Source: Macrophomina tecta (Eukaryota; Ascomycota; Dothideomycetes; Botryosphaeriales; Botryosphaeriaceae). Taken from it: 64,000 nt of DNA. The notes under the pieces were generated by a model. It saw nothing but the letters and a program-made list of their open reading frames with translations, was not told the DNA's origin and searched no databases. This document shows, piece after piece, positions 1-11,190 of this stretch. The position numbers and the translations under genes are program-made. How positions within the stretch are numbered: the stretch's first letter is position 1; each line of letters opens with the position of its first letter. Where the stretch lies: the NCBI GenBank assembly GCA_024180945.1, contig JAKSGN010000035.1, positions 248,001 through 312,000 on the forward strand. Direction: 5' to 3'.

Positions 1-1402
1 CATTCAGTTGCCCCTGTCCGAACAAAGGGTCGAAGCATTCGACCCATGCCGCAGCTGCAGCTCGTCCCTTTCTTCGTCGTGGACGTGGGAATAAATAGGC
101 GGCAGTATGACGCGGTGCGCGGGAGGGACATGGCTGTGTAACGAGCTAGTGAGGCCAAGTCCACAGCGTAGATACGCTGAATGAGGCAAGGCGTGTTCAG
201 CGCCTTGTAGACCCCTGAAGAAAGGGTGGCAGCGCTGGCTTGAAGAAAGGGTCGAGTCCATTCTTGTCAAAGGGACAAAGCCGGGGCGCGGTGATTGGGC
301 GGTGCCTGGCGTGTTGTCGCACAATCTTTGAAACCAGATGGCTGGAATCTTCTCGCAGATCTGCGGCCGTTATGTCTTTCATTGTGAGGCTGATGCAAGG
401 GCGGAGAGAGAAGTCGTAGGGCTTGGCGAGAGCTCCTGAAGAATAGCTTGGCACGAGGGCCAACCACACCTTTGACCAGGCGAGCTGCCCGAGGCGCATG
501 AGTGCATGTTTGCGGGCAAGTTTGTTTGGAAAGACGACTGGCCGGCGTCACTGGTGCAGAGCACGGCAAGGAAGAAACACTGAAGCGCCAACAGTCGCGT
601 GTCACACCTTCCAACAACAATGACACCCGCGCGCTTTCGGCAGCCAATGTCATTTCCGGCCAGGCAGTCTGCAGCAAGAACATCGTAAAGGCCGCGTCAT
701 TTCGGATAGACAAGACTTTTTGCGGATCAGAGGCGCAGGACAGAATCCGAAGCCGACTAGCACTCGTTCATTGGAGGATCGACATGGTCAGGGTCGATCG
801 CAGTATGCAGAGTCTGTTTGTAGCAGCGCAGAGTGCCAAGCAGACGGCGGGCACGCAAATCGAGCTATGAGATTCCTACTTTGGGGCGTCCGGGGCGCTG
901 GCAAGGGACTCGACCAGGCAGTTGGGAGATGACATGGCATGTCCCGCAATGGACAACAGACACTGGTTGTTTTAGTGCGAAAAGCGTGAGCAGAATAAGC
1001 ACAAGACAGGCAGTGCTGAGTACGTGTAAAAGTAGGGGTTAAGGTGCTGCTGCGGGCGCCAACGCGCAGTCATCAGCGGGTGGCGTGGCGGGCAGAGATA
1101 GCGGCAGCGAGTAGCTCAGCCCGCGGGGCAGGATCAGCAGACATTGATGGCGCAAGGCAGGGCGCTCTTCGCATTCCTGGTCTGCGTGGACAAAGATGCG
1201 GCACAGGAGCGGCGTGGGGCTGGACGCACGCGGAGGCGAAGGGAGGGCGTCTGAGGAACCAAGGCGGGCGGGCTGGCCACAGGATGTAATCTTGCCATAA
1301 ACGAAGGGGAGATGAGGGCCAGCTCGGGACGTCGGGACCCCTTCTTCGTCTGTCGTTGGTGCCGGAGAGCCCTGTTATTTGGCCACGGGGGAGAGCCGGA
1401 GG

Positions 1403-1539
1403 GCCAAGAGCGGCTGCGCGATATTCGAGACGGCGCGAAGACGTCAAGCGTTCCGCGCTCAGCGGCCAAGTAATTGCGCTCAGTGGCCGGTGCTCCGCTT
1501 CGCCCGCGAGTCTTGGGGGCTGCTGAGGGCGCTGCCAAG
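1403..1539 (+). promoter_or_regulatory. Cluster of three GCCAAG PacC-type sites
   Basis: GCCAAG occurs at 1403-1408, 1465-1470 and 1534-1539, all in the same orientation and spaced 62 and 69 bp apart. GCCARG is the known PacC zinc-finger target. Placement about 0.9-1.0 kb upstream of the pacC start fits autoregulation. Binding is inferred, not shown. Confidence 0.45.
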
Positions 1540-2367
1540 GGACTCAGAGCGGCTGGGCGTGTCGGGACAAGCACTCTGGCAGTGGTGCGACAAGCCGGCA
1601 GACGGCAGGGCCAGGAGCGCGCAACGCAGACGCAGGGCCTCGTGAGCACGCACAATCATGAAGGGGTGGATGGTTCTGCAGAGTCATGGCGGCCGGCGGC
1701 ATGGCCGGGCCTGGGGCGGGCGCGGTGAGGGCGGTGGGCACGCGCGGGCGAGCGAGGGAGCGGCCGCGGCAGGCGAGGAAGAGGAGTCGCGTCGCAGGGC
1801 CGGGCGCACTGGCAGGTGAGGGTGCTGGACTGGATGGATGGGATGGGCTGGGCTGGGCTGGGATGGCGCTGATACGGGCGCGTGGGCGAATGGGCGCGCT
1901 GGGGCATGGCGATGCCGGCGGAGCGACACGCTAGGCAAGTTGCAAGAATGCCAAGAGGCATGGCGCTCATGGGTGCATGGGTGCGGCCGCTTCTCGTAAT
2001 GCAAAGCGACGCAACGCGCGCAGAAGGGGGCTGTGCTGCCCGTCGGCGCCCGAATGGATAATTAGCCGGCGCCTGCTCCAGCGCTGCTGCTTGGTCCGAC
2101 GCTGCGCCAACGCCCCCAGCTGTGCCGAGAAGCAGCGGACCAAGTCCTCCCCGCCTGACCCGGTGCACGCCTAGAAATCTCAAAACGCCCGCACGCCCCA
2201 GCCCTCTGCCCTCCTCTCCCAAGCCCGGCGTGCAACGGCACGAGACTCTTAACACCAGCTTCCGCCCGATCCCAAGAGCGCGACGAGAGCCCGCCCTTAG
2301 CACTCATCCTCAACTCTCTTTGCCTGACACCGCACCGCACCCAGAGACGCACGCGCTCTGTGCTTCC

Positions 2368-2378
2368 GCCAAGCCAAG
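2368..2378 (+). promoter_or_regulatory. Overlapping double PacC site near the pacC start
   Basis: GCCAAGCCAAG contains two GCCAAG cores sharing one G, at 2368-2373 and 2373-2378, 38 bp before the ATG. This may be in the leader or core promoter and could let PacC interfere with its own initiation. The function is inferred from the motif only. Confidence 0.4.
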
Positions 2379-2416
2379 ACCCGACTCCCACTCACCACCA
2401 CACCGCGCTCTTGGCC

Positions 2417-4419
2417 ATGTCGGCCGTCGCTGAGAATCCCTCTGCAGCCCCCGCTGCGCAGCCCGCGCAGGCGGCGAGCACTCCCCAGCAGCAGCACCAG
2501 CAGCCTGTGCAGCAGGCCCAGACGCCCTCGCAGCAACAGCCGCCCGCGACGCCCACCACCGCCGGCGCCGGCGACTCGCTGACCTGCCAGTGGCAGAACT
2601 GCGGCGAGCGCCTGAGCACCGCCGAAGCCCTCTACGTGAGTATCCCCCTCGCTGCGATGGCTCTTTTCTGACGCATCGCAGGACCACGTGTGTGAGCGTC
2701 ACGTTGGTCGCAAGAGCACCAACAACCTCAACCTGACCTGCCAGTGGGGCAACTGCCGCACCACGACGGTCAAGCGCGACCACATCACGTCGCACATCCG
2801 CGTCCACGTCCCGCTGAAGCCGCACAAGTGCGATTTCTGCGGCAAGGCCTTCAAGCGCCCCCAGGATCTGAAGAAGCACGTGAAGACCCACGCCGACGAC
2901 TCTGTTCTTCTTCGCTCGCCCGAGCCCAACCGCGGCAACCCTCACGGAAGCGCCGGAGGTGCTTACCCAGGCCAGGCAGGAAAGCGTAAGTTCCTCTCCC
3001 GCAGCGATGTTCCAGCAGCACCTGTTATCCCGCCCCTTCGTTCTCTCAGTTCTAATACGTCCCGCAGATGTCGCTGACTTGCAGGCGCTTGCTGGTGCAG
3101 CGAGCGGTTTTTACCAGGATGGCATGGGAGCCAACTCTGCTTATGGCCACCCCGGTGCGGCTGCTGGCGGCGCTTTCTACGGCGGTGCCCCGACCAACTC
3201 GGCCTATGGCCCTGTCTACTACGCTGTCAACCACCAGCAGAACCTGCAGAGCGACTACGAAGTCCGTAAGAAGGCGACCTTTGATGCCCTGAACGAGTTC
3301 TTCGGCAGCGTCAAGCGCCGTGAGATTGACCCCACTACCTACTACGACGTCGGCCAGCGCCTGATGGGCCTTCAGGGCCAGCTCCCGCTGCTGGCCGGCT
3401 ATGGTGGCTCCGAGTACCACTCTGGACCCGCTGTAGTCTCCCCGACCGGCCATGGTCCGGCGCCCTCCCACCAGTACTCTCTTCCCATGCCTAGCTTGCC
3501 TAACCTGAGGACCAAGAGCGACCTTTTGGACGTCGACCAGGTCCTCGAGCAGCTGCAGTCAACCATCTACGAGAACCCCAAGCAGGCTGCCGCCGCTGGC
3601 GTTGCTCAGCCTGGCGCTCACTACCTCCACTCTGGCTTCAACTACCGTTCCAGCAACTCGCCACCCGGCACACACGCCCACCAGCCTCAGTCGTCTCATG
3701 CTACGACTCTCGCGCCGCTCTCTGCACCTCAAACCGAGACACCTGCGCTTACTCCGGCCTCGAGCGTGATGTCCTATGCCTCGGGCCAGTCTCCTGGCTC
3801 TGTTCACTCTGGCAACAACATCTCGCCAGTCTCTCGTCCCGCTGGCTCCATGTATCCCACTCTGCCTTCCGTCAGTGCCATGTCTGACCCCTCTGGCGGC
3901 TACCCGGCGACTAGCAACGCACCCAACCTTGCTCCTTTCGACTCCGACGGTCGTAGGAGATGGTCTGGCAACCAGCTGCAGAAGTCTCGCCCTGCGCGCG
4001 ACGTTGACGCTATGGACATGTCGGATAACGACTCGACTCCTAGCGCATCTCGCCGTAACTCGCTCGACCGTGATGGTCTCCGCAAGGACGTCCACAAGCT
4101 CGCCATCCAGTCGCCTCCACCGCTTGATCCTTCGCTTCGCTCTCCTGGCGAGCAGTCTGAAGCCGCTTCTGAGCACCAGTCAGAGCTGGGTGTTTCGGAG
4201 CAGGACAACGAGGCCTGGGTTCAGAACATGCGCATGATCGAGGAGCTGCGCGCGTTCATCAAGGTCAAGCTCGAGCGCGGTGACTTTGAGGACGGCGCAG
4301 ACTCAACAGAAGTCAAGGAGGAGAGCTCAGAAGAGCGCCGTGGTTCTGCAGGCCCTAGCATGTCGGAAGAGGAGCGCAGTTTGTATCCCGTTCTACGAGC
4401 TGTGCAAGACAGCGAGTAA
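2417..4419 (+). CDS. pacC: pH-response transcription factor PacC/Rim101
   Basis: Master regulator of ambient-pH gene expression. In the known pathway, alkaline pH triggers Pal-dependent then proteasomal processing to a short nuclear form that activates alkaline genes. Exons are 2417-2635, 2682-2985 and 3068-4419 (624 aa). Three C2H2 fingers lie at residues 57-80 (C57, C62, H75, H80), 93-115 and 123-143. This is the PacC spacing, with the CQW...NC form in fingers 1 and 2. Two PalA-binding YPXL motifs are present, YPTL at 437-440 and YPVL at 614-617, flanking the expected signalling-protease region. The [12 protein letters not shown] segment before the C-terminus is also family-like. The first intron splits finger 1. 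The start gives a Gln/Ala-rich N-terminus normal for the family. GCCARG sites upstream suggest self-regulation. Confidence 0.97.
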
Positions 4420-5192
4420 GGATAGCTGCGCCCCAAAATTTAACGTGTATTATGATGCTAGGGTCTGGAACTGCATTTTTCGCTTTTCCTTTGTTCTCGT
4501 GGATGAGATTTTGCGACCTCCATGCTACGGCTGGAGTGGGAGGCTATCCTCAGGCGCAGATAGGAGCCTCGACTTTTCACTTTTCCCTTTGTATTTCCTT
4601 TCTCCGGAGTAAAATCAGGAGCGGTCGGAACTGGATGGACCGGGCTGGCAGGAATATCACTACAGGCGCCTCTTATGGACAGGCTTGTGTCGAGGCGGCT
4701 TTGACTTTGTTCTTTGTCCTTTGCTTTGCGAGTGCTGTATCTCGACACACGTTAGGTATCTACTGGCAAAGTGTTGCTGTTCTCTCTTCACTATTGCAAG
4801 GCCACATGATGTGCCCGGTGACGATTACAATCCCTGGCTACTGGTGCATGCTAATGCCGAGAGTTCCGCTGAGGGAACATGCTAGCGGAGGAACGGGCTT
4901 GGCTATGGGTTGACATCATTGGCGGCAAGCGAGGTGGTGTAGATGTGGGCGTGACATTATCGGGCGGGCGACGGACAACGCCTTGGCCATCGCTATCTCG
5001 CCGCGACCCCACACGAGCGCCCAGACAGTGCTTTCCGTTGCTTCTCTCTGACCACAACTTTATCGTAACCGCCGTGCGCACCGATCTGCCGATCTGCGAG
5101 CACGGCATCTATCTCCCTAACTTCGTGCCTACTGGTCCAGAGCTCCTCTGAGGAAAAGGCGCTTTACGAGTCAAAACCGACATCGGTACCAG

Positions 5193-5214
5193 TTTTTTTT
5201 TTTTTTTTTTTTTT
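5193..5214. repeat. T22 homopolymer
   Basis: An unbroken run of 22 T. Such tracts in fungal promoters can exclude nucleosomes. Its exact length may be affected by sequencing. Confidence 0.9.
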
Positions 5215-5618
5215 CTCATTTGCTTTTTGGCTCTGTCGCTTCCCAAACTACCCTACGTTTGGGAACTCGTCCGACTGGCTCACTTACCGCCGCTCGCACC
5301 CCGGGGTCGTGCCTGCTTTTCACAGCAAACGCACCATCCTCCCATCGTTCCACAAGAAGCTCCGCCAGTCCATCAACGATTCGACTCACTCTGCACGACT
5401 CCTTGCCGACAAGCAGCGCTTCGTTCGTGCTCACCACGACTCAAGTTCGGTTGTCGAAAAGCCTGTTTTTTTCCCCGCAACCTCGGACCTCACTCCATAC
5501 CACCGCAACCAGCTCCGAACGACGACGAAAGAAGAAGCAAGCTCGAACTGGGGCATCACAAGGCCGACCACCGGCTCCGTTCGAGCTGCTTTTTTTTTCT
5601 TGTGTGATTTTCCCGTAT

Positions 5619-5636
5619 CTCTCTCTCTCTCTCTCC
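5619..5636. repeat. CT dinucleotide repeat
   Basis: A (TC)9 pyrimidine run within the promoter or leader ahead of the DUF3602 gene. Pyrimidine tracts often lie just upstream of fungal transcription starts. Confidence 0.85.
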
Positions 5637-5818
5637 CCAACCTTCTCGGCCCTACTCAGCCACTTACAGACGTGGCCCAAAGCCGAGGCGGAACGCCCGC
5701 GGAGTCTTGACAGAAGTTTAATTCCTTGGAGGCTTTTTGGTTTTGCTCTTATTCTCTTTCCGCTTTCGCGTCTCATATATCTCATCGATCCCGGCACGTT
5801 CTTCTTTCTTTGAGCGTA

Positions 5819-5845
5819 TTTTTTTTTTTTTTAAAAAAAAAAAAA
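5819..5845. repeat. T14-A13 perfect palindromic tract
   Basis: Fourteen T followed directly by thirteen A, a self-complementary block about 200 bp before the DUF3602 ATG. It could form a hairpin in RNA, or mark the joint of two homopolymers. Confidence 0.85.
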
Positions 5846-6042
5846 GAACTTCCCCTGCGGCTTTCTCGTTTTCCAGGTCCCAAACGGAGAAGCCGAACAA
5901 CGAAAAAGCCGCGCGAATAGAGGGAGACGGCGGCATAATCCCCGCGCACGCTGACCAAAAGATTTCTTGGTCAATAGCGAAGGGCCGGAGTTCATCCAAC
6001 CATCCTCCTTGAAAGTAGTTTATCGAGAGAAAGAGAGCAAGG

Positions 6043-7151
6043 ATGTGGGGACGCGGAGGTGCGGGCAACATTCAACAAGCGGCCGAGGCCAGCAAACAGC
6101 GGGGCGCGGAGGTGAGTCCTGACACATGTTTCTTCCTTCTATTCCTCTTGGGTCCTTTTGTTGTATACCTTGTGGGACTCTTGCGCATGGCTGTGCGTGT
6201 ATCTGTGTGGTATGTGTGACGTCGTGTGTCAGCGCTGGACCGGGTAAGACGGTGCCGAAGAGCCGTTGTGGGCAATCCCGCCTCCAGAATCCTGTCTGCA
6301 GGATGCTGGGCGTTGAGTAATTGCATGAATTGGCACCTCTTGGGTGGTGGTCGTCCAATATATGCGGATGGCTGGCAGTTGTGTTGCTGGTGCTATCCAG
6401 CTACCGGCGAAGAACTACCTGCTTTGAACATCGCCTGCCTGCCTGCCGGCTAGCCGACCATCCGTCACACCGTGGCGATATCCAGCTCATGTTTACTCGC
6501 TCACACACATTCGTCCTACCATCCACACTCACATGTCCTAGCCTCACTATCCACACCCATCCAACCCGCTGACCCCCAATTTCACAGGACCTTGAAGCAG
6601 GCAAGCCCCCCACCGCAGATAGCGATCCAAACACCACCAACGCAACCCCCTCCAATACCACCGTCCCCCAAGAATACGCCCACATGGGCCGCGGCGGCGC
6701 CGGCAATTACTATTCGCCCGCCAGCCTCGCCTCCACCGGCACCTTCGAGCAACCGGGCAGCACCGGCAGCAGCACGGCCGAGCCCGCCCTCGCAGCCCTC
6801 GAGAATCTCGACTCCAGTTCCGGATGGTGGAATACGGCGACGACGACGACGACAACAACAACAACGAGCGCGAACGGTAACAGTAGTAGCAGTAGTGGAG
6901 AGCAACAGCAAAAACAGCAAAAACAAGTCGAAACGCCCCTCGCGCGCACAGGGCGCGGCGGCGCCGGTAACTTCGTCTGGGGCGGCGGCAGCGAACGGCG
7001 CGCGGAGCAGGTGCGCAGGGAATGGGGCGAGCTGCGCGAGCGGCAGCGCGACGTCGAGAGTAAGGTGGCCGAGAGCGTTGAGAGGGCGGTGCCGCCGCCG
7101 GGGAAGGCGTGGTTGGGGGGTGGGAAGGAGACGTTGCAGAGGGAGAATTAA
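6043..7151 (+). CDS. DUF3602 (GRGGAGN-repeat) protein
   Basis: Small fungal protein of the DUF3602 family; its function is unknown. Exons are 6043-6111 and 6588-7151 (210 aa). The family hallmark GRGGAGN occurs three times: at residues 3-9, again after an MGRGGAGNYYS segment, and as TGRGGAGNFVW near the C-terminus. The middle is low-complexity, with a run of ten Thr from (ACG)n(ACA)n codons, then Ser and Gln runs. The C-terminus is a charged predicted helix rich in Arg/Glu. The intron is 476 nt, far longer than its neighbours. Donor GTGAGT and acceptor TTCACAG keep the frame. The start is supported because residue 1 sits just before the first GRGGAGN, as in relatives. The family is confident; the cellular role is not known. 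Confidence 0.85.
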
Positions 7152-7620
7152 GAGAGGTATAGGTTATGCTGGTTTGGAGGTCGATGGATAGAGCGGCTGG
7201 GTTGATTCTTGTTGTTGGAGTAAGGCATTGTTAAGGGTAGGATATTATTAGCGCATGGGTTGGTTGATTTAGTTAATAGAAGGGTCTTTGGTTGATCAAA
7301 GTCGTCACTTTCACGTCATATACAATGAAGACATACTGTTCGAGTTGATGTTTTTTCGATTTCTCGCTTCAGAGATGGAGCCAGCAAAAAGCACATCACC
7401 CGTGCGCTGTTTTCCCCTTGTCAATCCCGACCAGACCGTTTTATTTTCCCTTTTTAGTAATTTTCCCACCACGAAGCATCATATCCGCTCAACGGAACCC
7501 CCAATCTCCATCCCGGATTCCCCACGTTGGAGTCAACCGAAAGTCGTAAGATATCGGATAGTCGTATCGGCTATGTGCGTTGCAGTGTTGCCATGTGTAA
7601 CGGAGGAAAAAAGAGAGCAT
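7152..7620. other. Convergent 3' interval
   Basis: A 469 bp stretch between the DUF3602 gene and eS12, which converge. It is AT-richer and has no conserved reading frame. It probably holds both 3' UTRs. Confidence 0.6.
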
Positions 7621-8339
7621 TTACTGCTCGGTCTGGAAGTAGTTGAGGAGGATGTTGCGCTCCTGGGACTCCTCACCCCAGTCCTTAACGACAACGCAAG
7701 AGCAGTTGACGACCTTGCGGGCGTTGCCCTCACGGTCAATCTGGCCTGTGAAACAAGAAAAAAAAGGTACTATCAGCAACAAAACTCCCCAGGAGATAAG
7801 ATATTGGGGCAAGAGAACGTACAAAGACCAGCCCACTCGCCGAGCTGCTTGCCATCGGGAACCTTGATGAGCGGGATCTTGTGCTCAGAGCAGAGGGCGA
7901 CGACGAGCTTCTTGTAGGCCTCCTCCTCGCAGGCCTCGTTGAGCACGCACATGTGCGCCTGGCGGCGGTCGAGGGCCTTGCTGGCCTCGCGAAGGCCGCG
8001 GGCCAGGCCGTCGTGGATCAGGGCGAGCTTGAGGACGCCCTTGAGCGCGTCCAGCACCGACATCTGGCCGGAAGAGGCGTCCGCAGACACCTCGACCTCC
8101 TGCTGCTCAACGGGGGAAGTGGGCTCTTCTCCGTCCGACTGCGAGGAGAAATGTTGTTAGCTCATCTGTCCGTTGGAGTGCCTTTGGTTCTCTGTTTCAT
8201 CGGACTTTGACGGGGCGGGGTGCGTGGATGGTGAAGTCGAGATTTGACGGGCGGGCTCGACGTTGCGATAAGGCTAGAGATGGGATGCTTGCGGCAACCG
8301 CATTACGAGGCTGGGAAGGGGTCGGGGTATCATTACCAT
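7621..8339 (-). CDS. 40S ribosomal protein S12 (eS12)
   Basis: Structural protein of the small cytosolic ribosomal subunit. On the minus strand the exons are 8339-8337, 8138-7823 and 7745-7621 (147 aa). Exon 1 is only the ATG: CAAAATG is followed at once by a GTAATG donor, and the acceptor CTCGCAG joins it to TCGGACGGAGAAG, giving an acidic MSDGEE start normal for fungal eS12. The core carries [19 protein letters not shown], and the C-terminus NYFQTEQ is a family signature. The second intron (7746-7822) splits a Cys codon in WAGLCQIDREG. Introns are 198 and 77 nt. An early intron right after the start codon is common in fungal ribosomal protein genes. Identity is essentially certain; the one-codon exon is the only inferred part. 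Confidence 0.95.
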
Positions 8340-9315
8340 TTTGATTAGAATTGGTTGGTGATGTCGGGTGTTCCTCGAAGAGATGCGACGGAGACTATGG
8401 GATGTCGTTCGTTTGGTGGATTGCGGACGGTCGAAAAGTTTCCCGATGGTCGATTTTGCGGAGTCCAGCTCAATGTGCCGTGAAGCGAGTCGGAGTCGGC
8501 CCGGTCAGGTCTTGGCACTCGATAGCTGATATCATCACGTGATATATCCCGCGGCCAACGCCAACTCTTTCGTTTAGTTCCAATACAATCTAAGTCGGGC
8601 ATTATGACGCAGGTGCCAACGCTAGTGGCTTCCTTCAATTTGCCAGAATTCACGAGAGCATGTGAAAGCACTCACACATCGGATCGCAACCATTTCAGCA
8701 CTGCTGTCTGAAGCAGCTATTGGGGATTTCTCGCTACGAATATCACATCACCCTTGAACCTTCCCTTGATGCACGCCTTCCCTCTTTTCCAAATCCGCCG
8801 CTACTGAAAAAAAAAAAAAAAAAAGAACAAAAAGAAATTATTGCACACAAGAGCAAATTGCCGTCCCAAGTATCTTGTCGCCTTGTAGTGGAACCTGACG
8901 AGCTCCACTTGACCGAATCTCTAGACGTGCCTAACAGTTGTTTGAAGTTCAGAAAAAAGCAGGCTGGCCTGAGCATTGCGACCAATTCCGAAGAGTCAGA
9001 ATGCTATGCTTATGAAAGAAAATAGAAGAAGCACCAAGCCGCTGAACGCTGTCATATGGAGGAAGCAAGGAAAAAAGTTGTAGACAAATTGTCCGGGGTA
9101 GTATTGGGACCTTGTCGCACCAGAACGCCGGCGGAAAAACACAAAGGAGACGTAAGCGTCGCTGTACAGGGGCTTTTGGTGCCCGCGTAAAAGGGTATGG
9201 TACTATGATAAGAAAAATTCTTGGAACTTGAAAAAAAAAAGGAGAAGCCGGGCGGGGGCAGTGTCGATTAGAGGTTGTATGAGATGGATCAGTGAGTATT
9301 TAGCAGTCAAGCGCT
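8340..9315. other. Gene-free interval between eS12 promoter and TeaR-like 3' end
   Basis: No supported gene. Short frames around 8345-8671 and 8720-9025 on both strands lack recognisable content. It includes an A18 run at 8807-8824. Both flanking genes are on the minus strand, so this holds the eS12 promoter and the 3' region of the TeaR-like gene. Confidence 0.55.
8807..8824. repeat. A18 homopolymer
   Basis: An unbroken run of 18 A upstream of eS12 on its coding strand as T18. It may be a nucleosome-excluding promoter element. Confidence 0.85.
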
Positions 9316-11190
9316 CTACATGACCACACAGCAGCAGGCGCTCTTCTTGGGCTTCCCGTCTTCCTTCTCCACAGGCTCGGGTACCCTGATGACTTCCGGC
9401 TTCGGGCTGTGCGGAGCCGTGATGGTTGTGGTTGTCGTCGGGTTGGGCAGAGCAGGAGAGGTAGGAATGTTGGGCGTAATCTTGTAGCCTGCATGTTCTG
9501 TCGTGGCGGTCTGAGGCCTGCTGTTCTGCTCGACCTTCTCTGCATTGTCCAAAGGCCAGTCCTGGCGTGATGGTACCTTCTGCACCTCCTCCTTTTCTTC
9601 AGGATTTTGCAGTTCTTGGGGCTCATCGTGCAGCTGTGGCTGCTCCGGCTGAGGATCTTGGAGGACTGGAGACATGGAACCGTTGGACCGGCGGTGAGCA
9701 GCAAAATCGTATTCGTTGAGCAGCTTGAAGTCTTTATCGTAGATGTTTCCGACTTTTCCTTCTTTTTCCCACTGCTCCTGAGCCATGCGCTTTGCGTGGG
9801 TGGGAAGCATTTGTTGTTCGGGGGGCAATCTCGGGTCCGGCTTGTACATTGTTGCAATCCACGGCGCTTCTCCCTCAGGCCGGGCTGTCGTAGGACGTGA
9901 GGCTGTGCGGGGCCGGTTGGTGGTTCCCGAATTGGTTCTGGACTTGTTTTGACCTTGCGACCCGGTGCGAGGCTTGCTTTGCGTTCTCTTGCCAGAATTG
10001 GGCAGCTTATTATTAGGCATCTTAGCCTTGCCAGGCGACCCATTTTTAGGTGAGTTCTTCTTAGAGTTGATGTCACCATCATTCGAGCTTCCTGGATCAG
10101 ATACGTCATCAAGAAGTACCTGACTGCCCACACTACCGCCCCTCTTGCGTCGATACGCAAAGCCATCTGGACCTGGAGAAGTGCCCAACACCTGGCTCCC
10201 GCTCCGACTGCGTGGAAGGGGTGCTTCTCGCTCAACAGCCTCTGCTGGAATCGGTGCCGGAGTGTGCTTAGGAATAGGTATTCTGGAGGTTCCGGGCCTG
10301 GGGGCATCCTTCTTCGCAGAGTAGTGTTCCCTATCGGCGTTGATGTCTTCGGGAGACCGCCAATCCGTAACAACGTTGGAGTGGCGGTGCTCGTCTGGCT
10401 CATCATCTGCAGGGATCGGCGAAACCATCCGTGTCTTCGCTTCCTCAACGGGGAAGTGTTGAGCACCGTCTCTGCTGGAAGAAGTATCCCTCCTCTTTCG
10501 AGAAGCACGCGACCTGCTGCTCGATCTGCTTCCCGACCTTCCGCCACTCCGAGGAAGAAACCCTGCTTCCTCTAGCTCGTGCCGCTCGATCTGGGCCAGC
10601 TTATCACGATGGATCCAGTAGTCTTCGCGCTCAGTGCTGTCCGTGCCATTCGGCAATGGCCCTTGCGGAAACCTCCTCTTGTCCCCGTTCTTGTGCATAT
10701 CGAGCAAACTGTCGGCCTCACTCTGCCCGCTAGGCTTCCTGGCTAAGGCGTCGACTCGGTTGGGAATGAGATGTGCATCAGCATGCCCGGACTTGCTGGA
10801 ACGTTGCGAGTCGAAAGTGTCGGCGCGGCGCTGCGAGAACCGAGAGTAACCGTTTGGCTGGTCGTTGAGAGGCGGGCGACCGGAGAAGGTCTTTCCAGCG
10901 AGATCGTTGGAAATGTAATGATCGAAGGATGGATTCTAGTGGGAACTATGACGTTAGTACAATGAGGATTTTGTTTGGGCCTCGTTAGAGGGACCCTGGT
11001 GGACATCGGCGGGCCAGGGAATGCAAGGCAGCTAGCGCCGCAGAGAAGGTACAGCCGCGGTCACTCCTCGGGCAGGATGGCTACGCACCTCGGGGCTTAT
11101 GGGGACGGCGAAGTCCCAGGAGCTGCGTTCGCCATGCGCGCTTGCTGGAGGAGTGATGATGGCAACGGTGGTGTGAGAGACCATCGCCAT
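9316..11190 (-). CDS. TeaR-like prenylated cell-end marker
   Basis: Homologue of Aspergillus TeaR and, functionally, fission yeast Mod5: a membrane anchor at hyphal tips that receives the microtubule-delivered marker TeaA. Exons are 11190-11089 and 10935-9316 (573 aa). The protein ends in CCCVVM, a CaaX farnesylation box with extra cysteines, as expected for this family. The N-terminal half has the SWDFAVPISPE...NPSFDHYISNDLAGK block, which crosses the 153-nt intron in phase 0. The middle is disordered and Ser/Arg-rich. A conserved block IATMYKPDPRLPPEQQ with NIYDKDFKLLN lies near two-thirds of the length. The start is uncertain: the frame is open upstream to about 11352 but has no ATG there, so an additional 5' exon is possible. 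The family call rests on the CaaX tail and conserved blocks. Confidence 0.82.

Larger units (their letters stand above)
1..2416. other. Gene-free upstream region of pacC
   Basis: No convincing coding region. Reading frames here are short, overlap on both strands and lack recognisable domains. The sequence is GC-rich with short direct repeats such as a GGGCT run near 1840-1863. It contains 13 copies of the PacC core GCCARG in either orientation (154, 305, 422, 447, 659, 835, 1403, 1465, 1534, 1610, 1950, 2368, 2373), so I read it as the promoter and long 5' leader of pacC. Confidence 0.6.
4420..6042. other. Gene-free interval, pacC 3' region and DUF3602 gene promoter/leader
   Basis: No supported gene. 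Frames between 5216 and 5813 overlap on both strands and are dominated by homopolymer and CT-rich tracts, typical of a fungal promoter and 5' UTR. It holds T22 at 5193-5214, a CT repeat at 5619-5636 and the T14/A13 tract at 5819-5845. Confidence 0.6.

Noticed and set aside
1..2416. Protein-coding gene upstream of pacC
   Set aside because: All frames are short, overlapping on both strands and domain-free; regulatory sites explain the region better.
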